A stretch of 50,610 nt of DNA from Megalodesulfovibrio gigas DSM 1382 = ATCC 19364 (GCF_000468495.1 NC_022444.1:2085737-2136346); one strand, 5' to 3'; positions 35,674 to 44,440 are shown, counted from the stretch's first letter. Translations and numbers: made by a program. The notes: generated by a model not told the origin, from the sequence alone.

Positions 35674-36304
35674 CGCTATTGCAATATCAAAAATGCTTAT
35701 TGTAATAATCTTCTTTATCGCGTCACTATTTTACTTTAACCGCTTCATAAGTCGCAGCAATCCATCACGCAATCTTCTCGTGAAAATTGACTACCTATAT
35801 TATGGCATTTTAATCTGCATAACTGTTTCATCAAGCCTCATACCCCTTAACCGTCTTCTGCTGGATATCATACTTTGCGACAAGATATTTGCTGATTCCT
35901 ACGATACTATTGCAAGCAAGTGGCATTCAACTTCTCGCCAAATAATCTCTTTTGATCAAGGACATAACAATCTTGCCAGTTCGTATCCAGAAATTTTCAA
36001 TGCAATTACTGACATCACAACAGAAAACAACAGTACTGTAATTTTCAAAAAATACTACCACCACATTCCCCTGCGTCAATTCCTTAATTTGTACAATGAA
36101 GTTGCCATAGGTGCAATTGACGACTCTCTTAAATTTTACAATCAAATACTCCAACTTCGTATAGACGCTGCTTCACTTGTTATTAGCAATAGCTTCCAAG
36201 GATTGATTTTTTCTATCCCGAAAATATTGGTTAAGATCTTAGCTTCCATACTAGTTGCATACAGGCTTGCGATATTGACTGGAAAAATTCGCAAGTCAAT
36301 TTAA
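35666..36304 (+). CDS. Membrane protein, unknown (pair gene 2)
   Basis: The 212-residue protein has membrane helices at about residues 5-25 (ISKMLIVIIFFIASLFYFNR), 40-62 (YGILICITVSSSLIPLNRLL) and 177-200 (IFSIPKILVKILASILVAYR), with an extracytoplasmic or cytoplasmic domain of about 110 residues between. The layout (helices at both ends, soluble middle) is like a shorter form of the first gene, and the two may be distant relatives or interacting subunits. The start overlaps the end of gene 1 by 8 bases, so translation is coupled. The function is unknown. Confidence 0.7.
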   Translation: MNDAIAISKMLIVIIFFIASLFYFNRFISRSNPSRNLLVKIDYLYYGILICITVSSSLIPLNRLLLDIILCDKIFADSYDTIASKWHSTSRQIISFDQGHNNLASSYPEIFNAITDITTENNSTVIFKKYYHHIPLRQFLNLYNEVAIGAIDDSLKFYNQILQLRIDAASLVISNSFQGLIFSIPKILVKILASILVAYRLAILTGKIRKSI

Positions 36305-36339
36305 GAAATCAATTTTTCGGGAAACTTCGCCGCCCTGGC

Positions 36340-36560
36340 CAACTCTTTTGAAAGTGGCCTCTTGATCCCGTACCCCAGCTCTTCCTTGCCCAAGCACTGA
36401 GCAGTGGCCGAGCTGGCCAGCAGGCACGGCGTGCACCCCAACCAGGTGGCCGCCTGGAAGCAGCAGGCCAAGGAGGGCATCGTCGCCAGCTTTGATCTGC
36501 CGGCTAGCGACGGGCAACTGATTCCTTGAGAGTGGCACCCGCGTTCTCAAGTTCCAATTG
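36340..36560 (+). mobile_element. IS3-type relic with OrfA fragment
   Basis: At 36401-36493 the plus strand encodes AVAELASRHGVHPNQVAAWK and QQAKEGIVASF, the helix-turn-helix part of an IS3-family OrfA. TGAAAGTGGCC (about 36350) resembles an element end. At 36510-36534 comes CAACTGATTCCTTGAGAGTGGC, close to the tail found at 34433 and 43913 but with several changes. Most of the element is gone. Confidence 0.7.
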
Positions 36561-36643
36561 GCCTGGAATGCGCTAAGCGGGCCAGTGGCAAACATTGATC
36601 TCTACCATGGTTATTGCAACTAGCTGCATTGCCAACTACCCCT

Positions 36644-36681
36644 CCTTGACCTTGTAAGAATTATTCCTTACCTCCTCAAGG
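36644..36681. promoter_or_regulatory. Palindrome before the prlF/yhaV pair
   Basis: CCTTGA...TCAAGG encloses GTAAG...CTTAC in one 38-base imperfect palindrome, ending 19 bases before the antitoxin ATG. Toxin-antitoxin pairs usually bind such a site to control themselves; this is inferred from position. Confidence 0.55.
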
Positions 36682-36700
36682 TCGAACCAAGGAGTTTCTC

Positions 36701-37018
36701 ATGGGCACCATTCACGAACTCGCCTCCATCACATCCAAGGGACAGATCACCCTGCCGAAGTCTATCCGGCAGCTGCTTGGGGTGGGTGCTGGCGACAAGG
36801 TCGCCTTCGAACTGGACGGCTCGCGAGTGGTTGTCAGCCGCGCCGGGGAGCAGCCGCATACGGACCCGGCCATCGTGGGTTTTCTCACGCTGCTGGAGCA
36901 GGACATCCGCAGTGGCCGGCATCTCGGCACACTGCCCGAGGGGTTGGCGCAATCGATGCTTGCGGCTGCAGACGCATCTCCCATGGAGGATGAGATCGAA
37001 GGCGACGTGGCACTGTGA
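36701..37018 (+). CDS. prlF: PrlF-like AbrB/SpoVT-fold antitoxin
   Basis: The 105-residue protein starts with a swapped-hairpin AbrB domain (SITSKGQITLPKSIRQLLGV, then DKVAFELDGSRVVVSRAG) and has a C-terminal tail for toxin binding. In E. coli PrlF neutralises YhaV and represses the operon. AAGGAG lies 8 bases before the ATG. The toxin gene follows with overlapping stop and start. Confidence 0.9.
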   Translation: MGTIHELASITSKGQITLPKSIRQLLGVGAGDKVAFELDGSRVVVSRAGEQPHTDPAIVGFLTLLEQDIRSGRHLGTLPEGLAQSMLAAADASPMEDEIEGDVAL

Positions 37019-37476
37019 TGCAGCGGCACGGCTGGACCCTGCTTTTCCATGACTGCCTGATCGAACAACTGCAGCGACTTGAGCAGGCGGCAGCGCGTGC
37101 CATGGCCCGGAACCCCGAAGAGGCCGCCTCCAACGCCAACGTCAAGCTGTTCCGCGCCCTGTCCCGCCTCATCCTGGAGACCATCCCCGACGATCCCAAT
37201 CGCGAGGAGTACCGGCAAGGCAACACCATGGGGCCTACATTCCGGCACTGGCGGCGTGCCAAGATCGGCAGGCGTTTCCGGCTATTTTTCCGGTTTGACT
37301 CCAACGCCAAGGTCATCGTGTTCGCGTGGGTGAACGACGAGCAGACCCTGCGCTCGGCCGGCAGTAGGTCAGACCCGTATGCTGTTTTCCAAAAGATGTT
37401 GCACTGTGGGCATCCTCCTGACGACTGGGCGGCATTGGTCAAGGCCAGCAAGGAAGACTGGCCCCCAACGGAGTAG
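37018..37476 (+). CDS. yhaV: YhaV-type ribosome-dependent mRNA interferase toxin
   Basis: The 152-residue protein matches the YhaV pattern throughout: WTLLFHDCLIEQL, the NVKLFRALSRLILETIPDDP region and the catalytic strand FRHWRRAKIGRRFRLFFRFD followed by VFAWVNDE. YhaV has a RelE-like fold and cuts mRNA. The length is normal and all core blocks are present, so it should be active. The ATG overlaps the TGA of prlF (TGATG); a GTG three bases earlier is an alternative start. Confidence 0.92.
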   Translation: MQRHGWTLLFHDCLIEQLQRLEQAAARAMARNPEEAASNANVKLFRALSRLILETIPDDPNREEYRQGNTMGPTFRHWRRAKIGRRFRLFFRFDSNAKVIVFAWVNDEQTLRSAGSRSDPYAVFQKMLHCGHPPDDWAALVKASKEDWPPTE

Positions 37477-37906
37477 CACGCGGCCAACGAATTCCGGTTC
37501 CATGGCAACGCATGTATCAAAGGACTAGGCTGGAATCCCAAACAAACCTATTGAAGCGCACCGGATGTGCTGGCCAGTTTTCAGGCTCAGGGTGGGGATG
37601 CGGACGCCCATAAACAAAACACCCTCAGGTCCTATATGGAGAAGCGCTGTGGTGGGGTGAAGGGGAAACGCGCGGAATGCAAATACCGGCAAATATCGCC
37701 TGCCTCTGGACGTGCCTAATCGTGTTTCGTATGCTCATCGCCAGCACAAGTGTCGGCGGGCATGGCGACGTCCTCTTTCCTTCAGGCCCTCCCCGAAGGG
37801 TAAGAACATCGGCAAGGCTAGGAAGGGAGTTATCCCGAGCGGCATCAGCCGTACTGTACCAATGGGCCAACGAACCCAGGAAGATTCGGCGTGATTACGG
37901 GTTGAT
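37477..37906. other. 430-base stretch without a recognised gene
   Basis: Several short open frames occur but none resembles a protein I know and all lack a clear ribosome binding site. The stretch looks like decayed mobile DNA between the toxin pair and the methyltransferase operon. Confidence 0.5.
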
Positions 37907-37934
37907 TTGACAGGCATCCTGTTGCTATTATGTT
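37907..37934 (+). promoter_or_regulatory. Promoter of the methyltransferase-GHKL-receiver operon
   Basis: A perfect TTGACA is followed after 16 bases by TATGTT, 22 bases before the methyltransferase ATG. No other promoter-like site lies inside the three overlapping genes, so they are probably one transcript. Confidence 0.6.
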
Positions 37935-37955
37935 CAAAAATACGGTTAGGTTTGT

Positions 37956-39044
37956 ATGGCAACTTCTCATTCAGCAAATAATCTAGATCCTATGACGCTT
38001 CGGGCTGTTGATTTCTTCTGCGGAGGGGGAGGGATGACATGCGGTTTACGCATGGCTGGAATCAATGTTCTTGGAGGGTTGGATATTGCGGCCGATTGCA
38101 GGGAAACATACGAGTTCAACAACCGTCCCTCGCGCTTCGTAGAGCAGGACGTTGCCGGACTTGACGCGGAGGCCTTGGGCAGCATTTTCGACATCCGCCG
38201 AGACGCCCCCAACTTGATTTTCGTGGGCTGCAGCCCGTGTCAGTATTGGAGCAAGATTCGCACGGACCGCGGCAAAAGTGAGAAGAGTGCCTTTTTGCTC
38301 AAGGAATTTCAACGGTTCATAGACTCCTTTTTGCCGGGATTCGTCGTGCTGGAAAATGTTCCCGGCCTGCGAAGCAATCCGCAAAGCTACCTCCCCCACT
38401 TCCGAGACTTCCTGAAAAACTCCGGCTATTCCTTTGCCGACGATGTCATCGATACGAGCCGGTACGGCGTGCCCCAGCATCGTCATCGGTATCTTCTCGT
38501 AGCCTCGCGTACATGTGCAACCGTAACCTTGCCAATAGGTGATACACCTACAGTCAGCGTGAGGCAGGTAATAGGCGAGAAAAACGGCTTCCCGCGCATT
38601 GCAGCTGGCCATGCAGACAATACAAACTTCATGCATACCTCAGCTGAACTCTCAGCTTTAAATCTGCGTCGCATCCAGACGACGCCGCACGACGGCGGGG
38701 ACAGGCTTAGTTGGAAGGACGACCCGGAGCTGCAAATCGACGCCTACAAGGGCAGGGATGACATCTTTAAGGACGTTTATGGTCGCATTCGATGGGATAC
38801 GCCGGCACCGACCATTACCACCCGGTTTAACAGCCTGTCCAACGGCCGTTTCGGCCATCCAGAGGAAGATCGGGCCCTATCTCTTCGGGAAGGAGCTTGT
38901 CTGCAAACATTTCCGAAAAGCTATCGCTTCTTCGGGCCGAGCCGCAACTCCGTAGCCCGGCAAATCGGCAACGCCGTCCCCCCGTTACTGGCCAGACACA
39001 TCGGAAAACATCTTATAAGGTTGAGTCGTCATGGCGACATTTAA
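37956..39044 (+). CDS. DNA cytosine-C5 methyltransferase
   Basis: The 362-residue protein has motif I (VDFFCGGGGMTCGLRMAGI), the catalytic loop motif IV with C95 (GCSPCQYWSK), motif VI ENV (133-135), motif VIII (QHRHRYLLVAS) and motif X (RQIGNAVPPLLARHI). It should methylate cytosine in double-stranded DNA; the target site is unknown. It overlaps the GHKL ATPase gene by 14 bases, so it belongs to that three-gene operon. No classical endonuclease is in the operon, so any restriction would have to come from the other two proteins or from elsewhere. Confidence 0.95.
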   Translation: MATSHSANNLDPMTLRAVDFFCGGGGMTCGLRMAGINVLGGLDIAADCRETYEFNNRPSRFVEQDVAGLDAEALGSIFDIRRDAPNLIFVGCSPCQYWSKIRTDRGKSEKSAFLLKEFQRFIDSFLPGFVVLENVPGLRSNPQSYLPHFRDFLKNSGYSFADDVIDTSRYGVPQHRHRYLLVASRTCATVTLPIGDTPTVSVRQVIGEKNGFPRIAAGHADNTNFMHTSAELSALNLRRIQTTPHDGGDRLSWKDDPELQIDAYKGRDDIFKDVYGRIRWDTPAPTITTRFNSLSNGRFGHPEEDRALSLREGACLQTFPKSYRFFGPSRNSVARQIGNAVPPLLARHIGKHLIRLSRHGDI

Positions 39045-41970
39045 GGCCCGCGCTCGGGCCTTGGACATGTTAGGACGCCAACAGATCGCGGGCATCCCCA
39101 CGGCTATTAGTGAGCTCTTCAAAAATGCGCACGACGCATACGCAGATCGGGTGGAGGCGGACTACTATCGAACCGATGGACTGTTCGTCCTGAGGGACAA
39201 CGGTCTGGGCATGACCGAGGAGGAGTTCGTCCAGCGCTGGCTGACGCTGGGCACGGAGAGCAAGATCACCTCCAAGAACATGGCAAAACCGCCCGTGGAC
39301 CCGTCCAAGCCATACCGGCGATTGCTTGGTGAAAAGGGCGTGGGGCGTTTGGCCATCGCCATCATTGGTCCCCAGGTGCTGGTGCTGACCCGCGCCAAAC
39401 GGGATGGAATGCTACAGGACACTGTGGCTGCCTTCATCCATTGGGGGTTGTTTGAATGCGCGGGGGTGGATCTGGACCAGATCGAAATTCCCGTCCGTAC
39501 TTTTTCGGGGGGCGTCCTGCCGAACGCCGCCGACCTTCAGTCCATGGTACGCCTCTTCGAGGACAACCTCGCACGGCTACGAAACGTCATGGACGACAAG
39601 GTGCATGACCGAATTCTGTCCGATCTCCGGCAGTTCGACCTGGACCCCTCAGAAGTGGACACTTACCTGCCGGACATGAGCCTTACCGGCAACGGACACG
39701 GCACGCATTTTTTCATCAAACCAGCTTCGGACATGCTGGCTGCAGATATCGAGGATGACGGGGGCGACCGCCCGTCGAACCTCGTAAAGCTGCTTGGTGG
39801 CTTTTCCAACACCATGACGCCGGGGCACACGCCGCCGGTCATCAAACCTGCCTTTCGCGACCACAAGACCGACGATCTGTCCGACGACCTCATTGAGGAA
39901 GGCAAGTTCTTTACGCCCGAAGAATTCCGCAACGCCGACCACCAAATCGCGGGTCGGTTCGACGAATACGGCCAATTTCGGGGCTCTGTTTCCGTCTATG
40001 GTCAACCATTCCATGACCATATCGTATCCTGGCAGGGCGGTCACGGATTCCCGACGCGATGCGGCCCCTTCCGTATTCAGGTGGCCGTTGTACAGGGGGA
40101 GTCGCGGGCTTCGACATTGCAATTAGAAGACTGGAACGCCATGTGCTCCAAGATGGATCGTTTCGGCGGCCTGTACATCTATCGTGACGGCATCCGCGTT
40201 CTCCCCTATGGCAACAACGATTTTGACTTTCTGGACATCGAGAAAAACAGAACCAAGAAAGCCAGCTACTATTACTTCTCCTTTCGGCGCATGTTCGGTG
40301 TGGTGGAGATCGACAGCACGGCCAACGGAGGATTGACAGAAAAGGCCGGCCGTGAAGGGTTTCGCGAGAATGCAGCCTATCGGGAGTTTAAATCCATCCT
40401 CAAGAATTTTTTTGTCCAACTGGCAGCCGATTTTTTCCGGGAAGAATCGCCGGAGACCAGATACTACGACACCAAGATGGAGTACGACAGACAGGACAAA
40501 TTACGAAAGAATAGGGAAAAGCAGGTCGGCGCTAAAAGACGCAAACTGACAGAAGAGTTGGCTACGTTTTTCGACCGATACGATGCAGCCGAACCACGCA
40601 ACAGAGTCGACGCGGTACTTGACCAGCTCAGGCGCGAACTGGACTATGCGGCCTCATTGGACGATCCAGCTGAAGCGGCGAGGGTGTTCCTCGATCTGGA
40701 GGAACAGGCCAAAAAGGGCATTGCGGAGTTGGATGCCCGCTACAAAGTGGCCCGGCCGCGCGGCGTCGGACTGCCGAAAAACCTGACCAGAGATTGGGAG
40801 AATTACGTCAACGCCGTCGGGGAACTGCAAGAAACCCTTTTGATACCAGCCCGGAAGCGAATTGACGAACTCGTCGGCGAACATGCTGCCCGAGCCAGAC
40901 TCATGCTGGATCGCCGCTTGCAACTCGAACGATCGCTGAAGTTGTTGTCCAACGAGACCCAATCCAAGACCGCTCGCGAGCGCAAGGCCACCCACGAAAG
41001 CCTGGACACGGTGTCCAAGGGCGTGGTCGAGGCCGCACGGTCCAGCACCAAGCGCGTCAAGCGGACCCTGGATGAAGTGTTCGCCGAATTCGCCGCCTTG
41101 GATATGACTGACTTGCCTGCGTCCGAAGCCATGGCTACTCGCGACCGTCTTGAAACGGCGCTGCAGACTACACGTGATAGCGAACTTAATTTCCTGCAGA
41201 CTATCCGTGAGCAGTTGGAGGCCATCGACCTCAGTGGTGAGGGTGGTTCACTGGACCAAATGGAGGCCGTGGAGCAACGGGCCATCGCCTTGGAGGAGCA
41301 GGCGGATGTCGATCTGCAACTTACACAGTTGGGCATGGCCATCGAGGTCATCAACCATGAGTTTGACGCGAACATCCGGGCAATCCGAGCCAATGTCCGC
41401 CGCCTCAAGTCCTGGGCGGATGTGAATCCAGACCTTCAGGACTTGTATGCCGGGATCAGGAACAGCTTTGAACATCTGGACGGATACCTTACCCTTTTCA
41501 CGCCGTTGCATCGCCGGCTCTACCGAAAGGAAATTGTTATCCGGGGTCGCGACATCGCAAAATTCATAGCAGACCTGTTCTCCGCGCGGTTCGAAAGGCA
41601 CAAGGTCACGCTGGAATCCACGGATGCATTCCTAAATTTGGAAATCAAGGGATATCCTTCGACGTTCTACCCTGTGTTCGTCAATCTTGCGGATAACGCC
41701 ATCTATTGGCTCAAGGATCGTCCAATGCGCCACATCACGCTGGACGTGCGTGAAGGTCGCATCTTGGTCGCCGATACCGGCCCCGGTATTCCTGAACGGG
41801 ACCGAACCTCGGTGTTTGAACTCGGATTCTCCCGAAAGCCCGGAGGACGGGGGATGGGCTTGTACATTTCTCGTGAGGCTCTGTCTCGAGCGGATTACGA
41901 TCTGGCTATCGCCAACACAAATGCCGGCACCACGTTCACCATCGCACCAAAAGAGGAACAGCAATCATGA
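39031..41970 (+). CDS. Protein with two GHKL ATPase domains (MORC/Hsp90-like plus histidine-kinase-like)
   Basis: The 979-residue protein has an N-terminal GHKL domain with N box ELFKNAHDA (N32), DNGLGM (D56-M61) and the lid GEKGVGRLA (100-108), like MutL/Hsp90/MORC proteins. A long middle region follows, mostly helical and coiled coil (about 480-760). The C-terminus is a second, histidine-kinase-like ATPase: an H-box-like INHEF (H776), N box NLADNAIYW (N889), VADTGPGIP (D915) and GRGMGLYIS. GHKL ATPases of this kind are known partners in restriction-modification loci. It overlaps both neighbours and is followed by a receiver protein, so phosphotransfer from H776 is plausible but not shown. 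Confidence 0.85.
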   Translation: MATFKARARALDMLGRQQIAGIPTAISELFKNAHDAYADRVEADYYRTDGLFVLRDNGLGMTEEEFVQRWLTLGTESKITSKNMAKPPVDPSKPYRRLLGEKGVGRLAIAIIGPQVLVLTRAKRDGMLQDTVAAFIHWGLFECAGVDLDQIEIPVRTFSGGVLPNAADLQSMVRLFEDNLARLRNVMDDKVHDRILSDLRQFDLDPSEVDTYLPDMSLTGNGHGTHFFIKPASDMLAADIEDDGGDRPSNLVKLLGGFSNTMTPGHTPPVIKPAFRDHKTDDLSDDLIEEGKFFTPEEFRNADHQIAGRFDEYGQFRGSVSVYGQPFHDHIVSWQGGHGFPTRCGPFRIQVAVVQGESRASTLQLEDWNAMCSKMDRFGGLYIYRDGIRVLPYGNNDFDFLDIEKNRTKKASYYYFSFRRMFGVVEIDSTANGGLTEKAGREGFRENAAYREFKSILKNFFVQLAADFFREESPETRYYDTKMEYDRQDKLRKNREKQVGAKRRKLTEELATFFDRYDAAEPRNRVDAVLDQLRRELDYAASLDDPAEAARVFLDLEEQAKKGIAELDARYKVARPRGVGLPKNLTRDWENYVNAVGELQETLLIPARKRIDELVGEHAARARLMLDRRLQLERSLKLLSNETQSKTARERKATHESLDTVSKGVVEAARSSTKRVKRTLDEVFAEFAALDMTDLPASEAMATRDRLETALQTTRDSELNFLQTIREQLEAIDLSGEGGSLDQMEAVEQRAIALEEQADVDLQLTQLGMAIEVINHEFDANIRAIRANVRRLKSWADVNPDLQDLYAGIRNSFEHLDGYLTLFTPLHRRLYRKEIVIRGRDIAKFIADLFSARFERHKVTLESTDAFLNLEIKGYPSTFYPVFVNLADNAIYWLKDRPMRHITLDVREGRILVADTGPGIPERDRTSVFELGFSRKPGGRGMGLYISREALSRADYDLAIANTNAGTTFTIAPKEEQQS

Positions 41971-43535
41971 CCGATTTTGCCGCATTGTCGAAAGACGTTT
42001 TGGCCGGCTTCCTCCAGACTGTCGTAGTTATCGATGACCAGGCGTATGATGTTCAAAACGAAAAAACTGCCATTCCTCTCAAATCACCTTCACGTGGCCA
42101 GGCGAAGGCGGACGATTCCTCCGAAGACGCGGCCAGGACCCAAGTCGCGCATTCGCTTGATACATCTCAGCTTGTGAGCGCGTTTGCATGTAAGGGGCTG
42201 GTTTGCGCCGTCATCGCGCCGCAAAAGGACGAGCCTGTCGAGCAGCGCTTGGGTAGTGTGGTGGATCGCTGTGACATCGTCATCATTGATTGGCAAATGT
42301 TCAACGACGATGGCAAGCAGACCCTTTCGCTTATCAAGCATCTCTGCGAGGGAGACTGCGGGAATCGGCTGCGCCTGCTATGCGTCTACAGTGGCGAGCC
42401 CGATCTCGAGAAAATATCGGACCAAATTACTGGAAAAAAATTTGGATTTACTTGCCACGACAACAATAAACTCCTTTTACGAAAGGATCATGTTATCGTG
42501 ACGATTCTGGGGAAATCTGTCGTACCCGTCGAACGCCTTGCAGACGAGCTATTTAATTGTTTTTCGATTTTTACAAGGGGATTGCTCTCGAACGCGGTGT
42601 TGGCGGCTTTGACTGGTATCCGACGCAACACACACCGCATCATCCAGAAATTTGATTCATCACTGGACCAAGCTTATATTTCGCACCGTATTTTATCAGT
42701 TCCTGTTGATAATTCTGAGAGTGAAATATTATCAGTTATATGTTCTGAGCTGGAATCTGCAATCCATCAATCACCAAAAATTCCTTACATCAATAGCGGC
42801 GCTATACAGGCGTGGATGAAGTCAGATGCAAGAAAAAATTTCAATTATGATGAGTTAAACGTCAACCCAAATTTCGCTCCTCAAGCCCTGGAGAAACTGA
42901 TAGAGTTTGGCATAAACCATAGCGACCATTCTCACGATAATGTATATCAAAGTATTTGTTCCAAAGTACGTAGCAAAAAATTTGTAAAAGAATCTAAGAT
43001 GACATTAATCCTGGGCGGAAAAAAACCTAAGGATGAAGATCGGCGATTCGCCATCCTATCTACACTTGAGACACGCTATGAGGATTACGTGCCGAAACTT
43101 ACTTTGGGTTCGATCGTACATGATGGGGAACGCTACCTCCTGTGCATCCTACCACGATGCGACAGTGCCAGAGTCCCAACGAAAGGACGTAATTTCTTAT
43201 TTATCCAGCTTGTCGATAAATCTCCACCACAAATTGATATCATTGTAAAAGACAACAATAACTTAGTTGATCTCGGCATAAGCATGCACCCGTATGACAC
43301 CATTATTATCAGGTTTGCTGCATCAACTGCCGGTCAGCCGGTTAAGGCTGTCGAAAAAGACGGAAGCTGGGTGTTCAAAATTAAGAGCGAGGACGACAAT
43401 GTTGAAACCGTGCGTTGGGTGGCAGACGTTAAGCCCCAGGTCGCCCAGGCTTTCGCCAATGAATACGCGTCCAAGGTCAGTCGTGTCGGTGTAAACAAAT
43501 CCCAATGGCTTCATCAATTGGCCAATAAAGAATGA
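41967..43535 (+). CDS. Receiver-domain protein with unknown C-terminal effector region
   Basis: The 522-residue protein begins with a divergent receiver domain: acidic pair D23-D24 (VVVIDDQAYD) and a candidate phosphoacceptor D108 (IVIIDWQMFNDDG), with a long insert between them (about 30-85). The remaining about 340 residues match no domain I know; they contain YVPKLTLGSIVHDGERYLLC and RCDSARVPTKGRNFLFIQLV, which look like a beta-rich fold. It overlaps the GHKL gene by 4 bases (ATGA). The context suggests it is the output of the GHKL protein. Its 3' part is more AT-rich than the rest of the operon. Confidence 0.75.
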   Translation: MTDFAALSKDVLAGFLQTVVVIDDQAYDVQNEKTAIPLKSPSRGQAKADDSSEDAARTQVAHSLDTSQLVSAFACKGLVCAVIAPQKDEPVEQRLGSVVDRCDIVIIDWQMFNDDGKQTLSLIKHLCEGDCGNRLRLLCVYSGEPDLEKISDQITGKKFGFTCHDNNKLLLRKDHVIVTILGKSVVPVERLADELFNCFSIFTRGLLSNAVLAALTGIRRNTHRIIQKFDSSLDQAYISHRILSVPVDNSESEILSVICSELESAIHQSPKIPYINSGAIQAWMKSDARKNFNYDELNVNPNFAPQALEKLIEFGINHSDHSHDNVYQSICSKVRSKKFVKESKMTLILGGKKPKDEDRRFAILSTLETRYEDYVPKLTLGSIVHDGERYLLCILPRCDSARVPTKGRNFLFIQLVDKSPPQIDIIVKDNNNLVDLGISMHPYDTIIIRFAASTAGQPVKAVEKDGSWVFKIKSEDDNVETVRWVADVKPQVAQAFANEYASKVSRVGVNKSQWLHQLANKE

Positions 43536-43601
43536 CCCCACTTCCATGCCAATTTGAACTTGAGACTACGGGTTCCAGAAGGAAACGAGGGGGCCCGCTG
43601 G

Positions 43602-43938
43602 TGGCCAAACGATACGGCGTCAGTGAGTCCGCCGCGCTGCTGCGTTGGGCGGCAATGAAATCCCTCGGCTCGGCATTGATTGTTCCTGGCAAGCCATGGC
43701 ATAATGGCACCGTCGATAGTTGGACTGGCAAGAATCACGAAAATTGCCTATCTATTGAGTGGTTTCACAGCGGGGCAGAGGCGATGACAATCATTGAGGG
43801 ATGGCGGCGGCACTACAACACCGTGCGCCCGCACTCCAGCCTGTGCAACTTGACCCCGACGGCCTACAAAGAGACCGCGACGGGCCAAAACCGGAGCGCG
43901 ACTCTCAAGTAATCAGTGGTCCGAAGAAGGCCGGCAGG
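43602..43938 (+). mobile_element. IS3-type relic, transposase C-terminus and element end
   Basis: The plus strand encodes PGKPWHNGTVDSWTGKNHEN, then WFHSGAEAMTIIEGWRRHYN and VRPHSSL, ending at TAA 43910-43912. This is the last part of the IS3-family rve domain. The catalytic glutamate position is aspartate (VDSW for VESF), and the frame lacks the rest of the domain, so it is dead. The end of the element is nearly identical, in inverted orientation, to 34413-34550. The first 70 bases of the open frame (from 43532) are not transposase. Confidence 0.85.
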
Positions 43939-44437
43939 TCGCCTCCCGCTCCAACACAGCCGCAATCCGGGCGGCGACCGCTTCGGCATCCTGCCGCAGC
44001 TCGTGCTCCCAGACGCGGATGACCTGCCAGCCCGCTACGGCGAGCTGCGCATTGATCAGAGCGTCACGGTCGACATTGCGCTGGATTTTGGCCTCCCAGA
44101 ACGGCTGGTTCGTTTTGGGCGGCCTGTAGTGTTCCGGGCAACGGTGCCAGAAGCAGCCATCCACAAAAACAACCACCCGGCGCGAGGGGAAGACGATGTC
44201 CGGCCTCCCCGGCAGACCGTGCCCGATGCGGTAGCGGTAGCCCATGCGCCAGAGGCGTTGCCGGAGCATGCGCTCCGGCCTGGTGTTTTTCCCTTTGATG
44301 GCGGCCATGCAGCGCCGGCGCTGTTCCCGGGTCAGGACATCCGTCCGGGCGCGGCCCTGGCCTTGGCTCTCCTGATCGTGGCGATGGTCGCCATGATCAG
44401 GACCGTTCGCGGTGTCATGGCCGTTACCGCCCTGCAT
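43913..44437 (-). CDS. vsr: Very short patch repair endonuclease (Vsr)
   Basis: Vsr nicks DNA at T:G mismatches made by deamination of 5-methylcytosine. The 174-residue protein has the family blocks MAAIKGKNTRPERMLRQRLW, GRPDIVFPSRRVVVFVDGCF with the catalytic aspartate, and WHRCPEHYRPPKTNQPFWEA. It lies 3 bases after the DUF3883 gene, in the same direction as the second methyltransferase, which it probably serves. The last nine residues (ATCRPSSDH) and the stop are read from IS3-type sequence, so the original C-terminus was replaced, though the catalytic core is intact. Confidence 0.93.
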   Translation of the reverse strand: MQGGNGHDTANGPDHGDHRHDQESQGQGRARTDVLTREQRRRCMAAIKGKNTRPERMLRQRLWRMGYRYRIGHGLPGRPDIVFPSRRVVVFVDGCFWHRCPEHYRPPKTNQPFWEAKIQRNVDRDALINAQLAVAGWQVIRVWEHELRQDAEAVAARIAAVLEREATCRPSSDH

Positions 44438-44440
44438 CCA

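Noticed and set aside
37477-37906. Short frames between yhaV and the methyltransferase as genes
   Set aside because: They lack ribosome binding sites, overlap each other on both strands and resemble no protein.
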